A stretch of DNA of 9,203 nt from RGIG464 sp045643185 (lineage in GTDB: Bacteria; Myxococcota_A; Bradymonadia; UBA4248), in the NCBI GenBank assembly GCA_045643185.1, contig JAZUKH010000194.1:1-9203 (forward strand). The letters are read 5' to 3'. Positions 5,824 to 9,203 of the stretch are shown in pieces; positions within the stretch are counted from its first letter, which is position 1; the number at the start of each line of letters is the position of its first letter. The notes below the pieces were generated by a model, which saw nothing but the letters and a program-made list of their open reading frames with translations, was not told the DNA's origin and searched no databases. Both the position numbers and the translations under genes were made by a program.

Positions 5824-7089
5824 TTACTGACATTTTGCGGGCGTAGACCCCGAATTACGCGGTGAGGGAGAATTTACAGTAAAATCCGCTTTATTGTTCT
5901 TGGTATTTTGGCAATTTTTGCGAAAGGCAGCCTTGTTTGAGTTAAGCGAGTCGATCCTAGAACCATAATAGATCTTTGACAGACTACCATAGCCAACGAT
6001 ATCCAGAACATCTTTGATACTTGACGAGGAGGTGACGCCGGATGCTTCGTTCATATCCGAAAAGTCGAGCGCCTTCGTTGTTTTGGCCAAAACAAAGGCG
6101 CCGTGCTTCGAGCTCATCCCCCCCATATTTTTCGGACAAACATAATCGGCTGTAAGTGGCAGCGGCGTTCCATCAGCTCTTTCAGAGACGGTCACGAGAG
6201 CATAGCCACCGGCCTGGAGAGTCAACGAGGGCAGCGCGCATACATAAGAGTCTGCCACTGGTGCTGTAGCTTCCGAACCCATCCATTGAATGCTTGCACC
6301 TTCCAACTTGTCTGCGCCACCGAGGTTTTGGATCACGACGTAACGATCTTTATAGTCCGAATAATCATTGCCGCCACCGGGATAGATCTGGCTGATCACG
6401 AAATTGCCTTTGCCCGCAGACGCGTTGACGCAGGCTCCATTTTCACACGACGTTGAACAGGTTTCGACGGTGGATTCTGTGCCGCTTTTGCATTCGACGA
6501 CGTTTTTGCCATTGCACTGCTTGCCCGTGTACGTGCAGCCTTGGGAGGCGACACAGGCGCCATTTTGACACGACGTCGAGCAGGTTTCCACGATGGATTC
6601 TGTGCCGCTTTTGCATTCGACGACGTTTTTGCCGTTGCACTGCTTGCCCGTGTACGTGCAGTCTTGCTGACTCGCCTTACAAGCCCCGTTTTCACACGCG
6701 ACGAGGCAATGTTCAATGGTGCTCAACTGACCATCATGACACGCCACGACGTCTAAATTCTGGCACTTGATTTCTGTGAAGTCACATGCATTCGAGATAC
6801 ACGCGCCGTCTTTGCACCCATTCTTACAAATTTGATCCGTCTCGAGCTGGTTATCGACACAGATCTGGACGAAACGCCCGTCTTCATCACAACGTTTGCC
6901 GCTGAACGAACAGGCCAGGTCTTCCGACCATTCCGCCACACAGACACCTTTGCGACAACCATAATCCGTCGGACAGTCGTCGTCGCACAGACAATCGACA
7001 TAATTCGTCTCGCTGCAACCGGCTAAAATACTCAAAGACAGCGCTACGAGGGCAAATTTATATTTACGAGTCAATTCAAATTTCTTCAT
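5824..7089 (-). CDS. Cysteine-repeat lipoprotein with lamin-tail-like C-terminal domain
   Basis: A 421-residue lipoprotein. Residues 1-25 are the signal peptide with lipobox LAGC; Cys25 is lipidated and Ser is at +2, fitting outer-membrane sorting. A short C-rich segment (33-50, CLCDDDCPTDYGC) is followed by four six-cysteine repeats at 60-97, 102-137, 144-179 and 185-220. Their pattern is C-x6-C-x7 (x9 in the first)-C-x10-C-x3-C-x4-C, each ending near NGAC or DGAC. The last two are nearly identical. Residues 228-415 resemble a lamin-tail (LTD) domain: NFVISQIYPGGGNDYSDYKD, then YVVIQNLG, ending NSPSPRNSG. Such domains are usually found on secreted or surface proteins. GAGGT lies six bases before the start. 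The gene follows another cysteine-repeat lipoprotein gene by 45 bp, so the pair is probably one operon. Surface adhesion or matrix binding is an inference. Confidence 0.85.
   Translation of the reverse strand: MKKFELTRKYKFALVALSLSILAGCSETNYVDCLCDDDCPTDYGCRKGVCVAEWSEDLACSFSGKRCDEDGRFVQICVDNQLETDQICKNGCKDGACISNACDFTEIKCQNLDVVACHDGQLSTIEHCLVACENGACKASQQDCTYTGKQCNGKNVVECKSGTESIVETCSTSCQNGACVASQGCTYTGKQCNGKNVVECKSGTESTVETCSTSCENGACVNASAGKGNFVISQIYPGGGNDYSDYKDRYVVIQNLGGADKLEGASIQWMGSEATAPVADSYVCALPSLTLQAGGYALVTVSERADGTPLPLTADYVCPKNMGGMSSKHGAFVLAKTTKALDFSDMNEASGVTSSSSIKDVLDIVGYGSLSKIYYGSRIDSLNSNKAAFRKNCQNTKNNKADFTVNSPSPRNSGSTPAKCQ
6430..6660 (-). repeat. Near-identical tandem repeat pair inside the lipoprotein gene
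   Basis: The units 6553-6660 (third cysteine repeat) and 6430-6537 (fourth) recur with a 123-bp period. Reading base by base, I count about 8 differences over 108 bp, and 34 of 36 residues are the same (I to T and Q to E). The two older repeats at 6799-6912 and 6679-6786 keep the cysteines but not the rest. This points to a recent duplication or gene conversion. Confidence 0.85.
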
Positions 7090-7134
7090 AGGTTGACCTC
7101 TAAAAATTTCGTAGTTTATTTACTAAAAATGATC

Positions 7135-8517
7135 TCAATGAGACGTTTCATAATCTGCGATTTCAACCGCACACGGATGGCTTACAGTCTTACACTGACC
7201 ATAGCCCTGGCAATAATTCATAACACCAAGATTGGCCAAAGTCGACACGCTCACCGAACTCTGATTCAAACATTTAATGATTTTCGCATATTTTTCGCCA
7301 TATTTTGAATCTTTTACGCCTTTTACAAAGTTCGAAATGCATTCATCTTGTGAATAGCTACCACTCATCTTGTGATATTTCGTCCCAACCATTTGATTAA
7401 AGACTTCGTCTTTTGAAATTCCACTTTGAGAATAAATAAGTGTATCACATTCCACAGAACACCATAAAGTCGTTTCGGAGCCAAACGCCTTGTTTAAGGC
7501 TTCATCGAGCTTCTTACACGCTGGTACAACAAAATTCTCGCAATGTCCAGGTACGAGGTTCACCCATTCTTCGTAGGGTTCGCACTTCGAAGTTTGTTGC
7601 TTTTGGCATTCCCCATTATTGCAGATCTCATCGGATGCGCAGTTCAAATATTCATAATGATCGCCATTGCAGAATTTCACACGACCATTTCCGTCACAGA
7701 ATTTATCATACCCCGTGCATTCCTTATCTGAGATAGAACCAGTATCCTTGCACTGACCGTTAAGACACTTCGTGCCAGGGGGACAAAGTGAAGACGTCCA
7801 ATTACCGCCATGACAGATATTGACGCTCGTATCGCCAAGGCAATACGCATCATTTTCGACACATGCTCCGGCCGGCGTTGAACACTGATTATTCTGGCAA
7901 GTATAATTACTCGGACAAGTCGAATCGATCCAGGTATTATTATGGCAAACGCTCAGCACAGTGTCATTCTTGCATTTCTTTTCATTTTCGGTGCATTCTT
8001 TCTGTTTTTCTTTGCAAGCGCCATTTTCACACGTCGCCTGGTTGCCGCAATTTTCATATTTATATTCACCGCCGTCACACGTTTTTACGGAATTGCCTTC
8101 ACAACTCGGCTTTTCGTTCGAATTACATTCTACTTTGCTATAATCGAACTCAAGAATATTACCTTTGTCGGGATATTCATCTTCGCCGCACAGGACGCTC
8201 ATGTCGTAAGCATCAGGGCAGTCATATCTCATCGCCTGCAACGAGGTATCCTCAAAATCTTCACAAGTGAGTTTACTGCGACAAAGCAACACGTCCTGCA
8301 TATATTCTTTGCAGCGTTCGAACACGGCAAGCTGATTGTCGACGGTCTGCACACACTCGGCCTGATCTTTAAAGCCCCATTTACGATAACCGCCACAGTC
8401 TTCAAAAGTTTGGCAATAACTGGCTGTCGAAAACTTCTTGAGAACGTCTTCGTCATCACACGACAAGCTGGTCGCGGCAACCAACCCCATCAATAAGGCT
8501 AAACTCCATTTCTTCAT
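7135..8517 (-). CDS. Cysteine-rich lipoprotein with four six-cysteine repeats
   Basis: A 460-residue lipoprotein of unknown function. Residues 1-20 are the signal peptide with lipobox SLSC; Cys20 would be lipidated. It is followed by DDED, and Asp at +2 is an inner-membrane retention signal in E. coli. Residues 30-125 are a cysteine-containing domain with no match that I know. Four repeats follow at 131-168, 175-212, 219-256 and 267-304, with spacing C-x6/7-C-x7/8-C-x9-C-x5-C-x4-C. Typical content is an NxVxxCxxGxW-like middle and a C.NG.C end. Residues 312-460 form another cysteine-containing domain (C312, C326, C334, C353, C357, C393, C416, C436, C442 and C449). The even spacing suggests disulfide-bonded modules outside the cytoplasm. 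The start has GGAGG eight bases upstream. It is the first gene of a probable two-gene operon with the lamin-tail lipoprotein. The base composition looks AT-richer than queG. Confidence 0.85.
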   Translation of the reverse strand: MKKWSLALLMGLVAATSLSCDDEDVLKKFSTASYCQTFEDCGGYRKWGFKDQAECVQTVDNQLAVFERCKEYMQDVLLCRSKLTCEDFEDTSLQAMRYDCPDAYDMSVLCGEDEYPDKGNILEFDYSKVECNSNEKPSCEGNSVKTCDGGEYKYENCGNQATCENGACKEKQKECTENEKKCKNDTVLSVCHNNTWIDSTCPSNYTCQNNQCSTPAGACVENDAYCLGDTSVNICHGGNWTSSLCPPGTKCLNGQCKDTGSISDKECTGYDKFCDGNGRVKFCNGDHYEYLNCASDEICNNGECQKQQTSKCEPYEEWVNLVPGHCENFVVPACKKLDEALNKAFGSETTLWCSVECDTLIYSQSGISKDEVFNQMVGTKYHKMSGSYSQDECISNFVKGVKDSKYGEKYAKIIKCLNQSSVSVSTLANLGVMNYCQGYGQCKTVSHPCAVEIADYETSH

Positions 8518-8572
8518 AGTTAAAACCTCCAGCGCCTCAAACTGCCATCGTCAGGCAAGCAAATCAGGCAAC

Positions 8573-8620
8573 AAAAAAAAAGCTATACAAAACCAAAACG
8601 CGACGTGGTCAGACGTCGCG
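8573..8620 (-). terminator. Intrinsic terminator between rimO and the lipoprotein operon
   Basis: On the minus strand a perfect 8-bp stem (8613-8620 with 8599-8606) closes a 6-nt loop. It is followed at once by TTTT, then TTTT again, then a run of nine T (plus-strand A at 8573-8581). It lies about 90 bp beyond the rimO stop. The stem and T-rich tail are good evidence for Rho-independent termination of the rimO transcript. If a promoter lies upstream of it, it could act as an attenuator for the lipoprotein genes instead. Confidence 0.65.
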
Positions 8621-8644
8621 CAAGAACGCGGCTTTATAAGCAAA

Positions 8645-8677
8645 TTTCATACCACACACCATCATACTCGTATGAAA
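8645..8677. promoter_or_regulatory. 8-bp inverted repeat, possible operator
   Basis: TTTCATAC (8645-8652) and GTATGAAA (8670-8677) are perfect inverted copies separated by 17 bp. On the minus strand a TATAAA box (8633-8638) lies six bases beyond the nearer arm, so the repeat would overlap the -35 region of a promoter pointing at the lipoprotein genes. No good -35 hexamer accompanies it. A repressor or activator site, or an RNA hairpin, are both possible. Confidence 0.3.
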
Positions 8678-8684
8678 CGAACGC

Positions 8685-8712
8685 AAAAAAGCCCATTCTA
8701 TTGGATAGGAAT
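8685..8712 (-). terminator. Weak hairpin with T6 right after rimO
   Basis: On the minus strand an imperfect 7-bp stem with one bulged C (8705-8712 with 8695-8701, 3-nt loop) overlaps the last base of the rimO stop codon. It is followed by GGGC and six T (8685-8690). It might work together with the stronger hairpin at 8599-8620. The A/T-rich stem makes it doubtful alone. Confidence 0.3.
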
Positions 8713-9203
8713 TAATCATCGATGACTTCGCCGAGCAAGTCATACTCGCTCGAATCGGTCACGCGAACTTTCACAAACTCGCCGATCTCAGCAGGCTCCT
8801 TGTCGCTATGTTCGTAGGACAAATAGACCTGTCCGTCGACCTCGGGAGCCTGTCCATAATAACGGCCCGTCAACACGAGTTCGTGTTCCGGACTCGGCCC
8901 ATCGACGAGCACATCGAGCGTCTGGCCGATCATCTCGGCCATTTTTTGTGCATGGATCTCCTGCTGCACCGACATGATACGATCGCGACGAGCCGTTTTG
9001 ACTTCGTCCGCGATCTGGTTGGGACGCGTCGCAGCCGGCGTGCCTTCTTCGGGCGAGTATTCAAACACACCAAGACGATCAAACTTGATCTCTTTGATCC
9101 AGTCGATCAGTTGATCCACGTCTTCTTCGGTCTCGCCCGGATAACCTGCGATCAAGCTGGTACGAAGCGTCATGCCAGGAATCCCGCGAAGACGACGCAA
9201 AAG
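8712..9203 (-). CDS. rimO: Ribosomal protein S12 methylthiotransferase RimO, C-terminal part
   Basis: RimO is a radical-SAM enzyme that adds a methylthio group to a conserved aspartate of ribosomal protein S12. Only the last 163 codons lie in the window; the reading frame stays open through 9203, so the N-terminal cluster domain and the radical-SAM CxxxCxxC lie outside. What is visible is the end of the radical-SAM barrel (RTSLIAGYPGETEEDVDQL and FDRLGVFEYSPEEGTPAA) and a TRAM domain. The latter includes GRYYGQAPEVDGQVYL, which is diagnostic for RimO over its relative MiaB, and ends at YDLLGEV. The motifs are typical of the family with nothing odd. It is followed by terminator-like hairpins before the lipoprotein operon, so it is probably a separate transcript. 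Confidence 0.93.
   Translation of the reverse strand, partial: LLRRLRGIPGMTLRTSLIAGYPGETEEDVDQLIDWIKEIKFDRLGVFEYSPEEGTPAATRPNQIADEVKTARRDRIMSVQQEIHAQKMAEMIGQTLDVLVDGPSPEHELVLTGRYYGQAPEVDGQVYLSYEHSDKEPAEIGEFVKVRVTDSSEYDLLGEVIDD

Noticed and set aside
7942..8496. 184-codon plus-strand frame with hydrophobic stretches
   Set aside because: The apparent membrane segments are the reverse reading of K/E/N- and C-rich lipoprotein codons. There is no start signal or family motif.
8551..8570. Direct repeat TCAGGCA with 13-bp period upstream of the lipoprotein operon
   Set aside because: Seven bases repeated twice is too short to support an operator without conservation data.
1..9203. CRISPR arrays, tRNA genes, insertion sequences or defence genes
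   Set aside because: I looked on both strands. There are no regularly spaced direct repeats outside the cysteine-repeat coding regions, no cloverleaf-like tRNA sequence, and no transposase, nuclease or toxin-antitoxin motifs.

Overview
All seven genes that I can support lie on the minus strand, so the window reads from high to low coordinates. It resembles a chromosomal segment of a Gram-negative bacterium. Three genes encode lipoproteins with clear lipoboxes, and two of these carry arrays of six-cysteine repeats. Such arrays, and calpain-like proteases, are common in the Myxococcota/Bradymonadota (former deltaproteobacterial) lineages. That placement is inferred from gene style only. I see no tRNA, rRNA, CRISPR array, integrase or transposase.

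Layout in transcription order. (1) 9203-8712: the C-terminal third of RimO, the ribosomal protein S12 methylthiotransferase, cut by the window edge. It is followed by a region with two terminator-like hairpins and an inverted repeat. (2) 8517-7135 and 7089-5824: two adjacent lipoprotein genes 45 bp apart, probably co-transcribed. Each has four six-cysteine repeats, and the second ends in a lamin-tail-like domain. (3) 5823-5547: an intergenic region with a long GC-rich hairpin built around a palindrome, whose 26-bp core recurs at positions 2-27. (4) 5546-3260: a compact group of a NUDIX hydrolase, a QueG-like epoxyqueuosine reductase and the t6A enzyme TsaC. (5) 3180-1411: a large calpain-family cysteine protease with all three catalytic residues, an S/T-rich N-terminus and an unusually long insert. 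(6) 1194-61: a lipoprotein whose C-terminal half looks like a parallel beta-helix. The first copy of the palindrome lies just beyond it.

How the parts relate. RimO, QueG and TsaC all modify the translation apparatus (S12, tRNA wobble position 34 and tRNA position 37), so housekeeping genes alternate here with lineage-specific envelope genes. The lipoproteins and the protease have no recognised partner. The most notable points are the non-canonical cysteine spacing in QueG, the oversized insert in the protease, the shared repeat module of the paired lipoproteins (including a recent internal duplication), and the dispersed palindrome that sits beyond the 3' ends of two lipoprotein genes. I did not find a clear, complete undescribed system.
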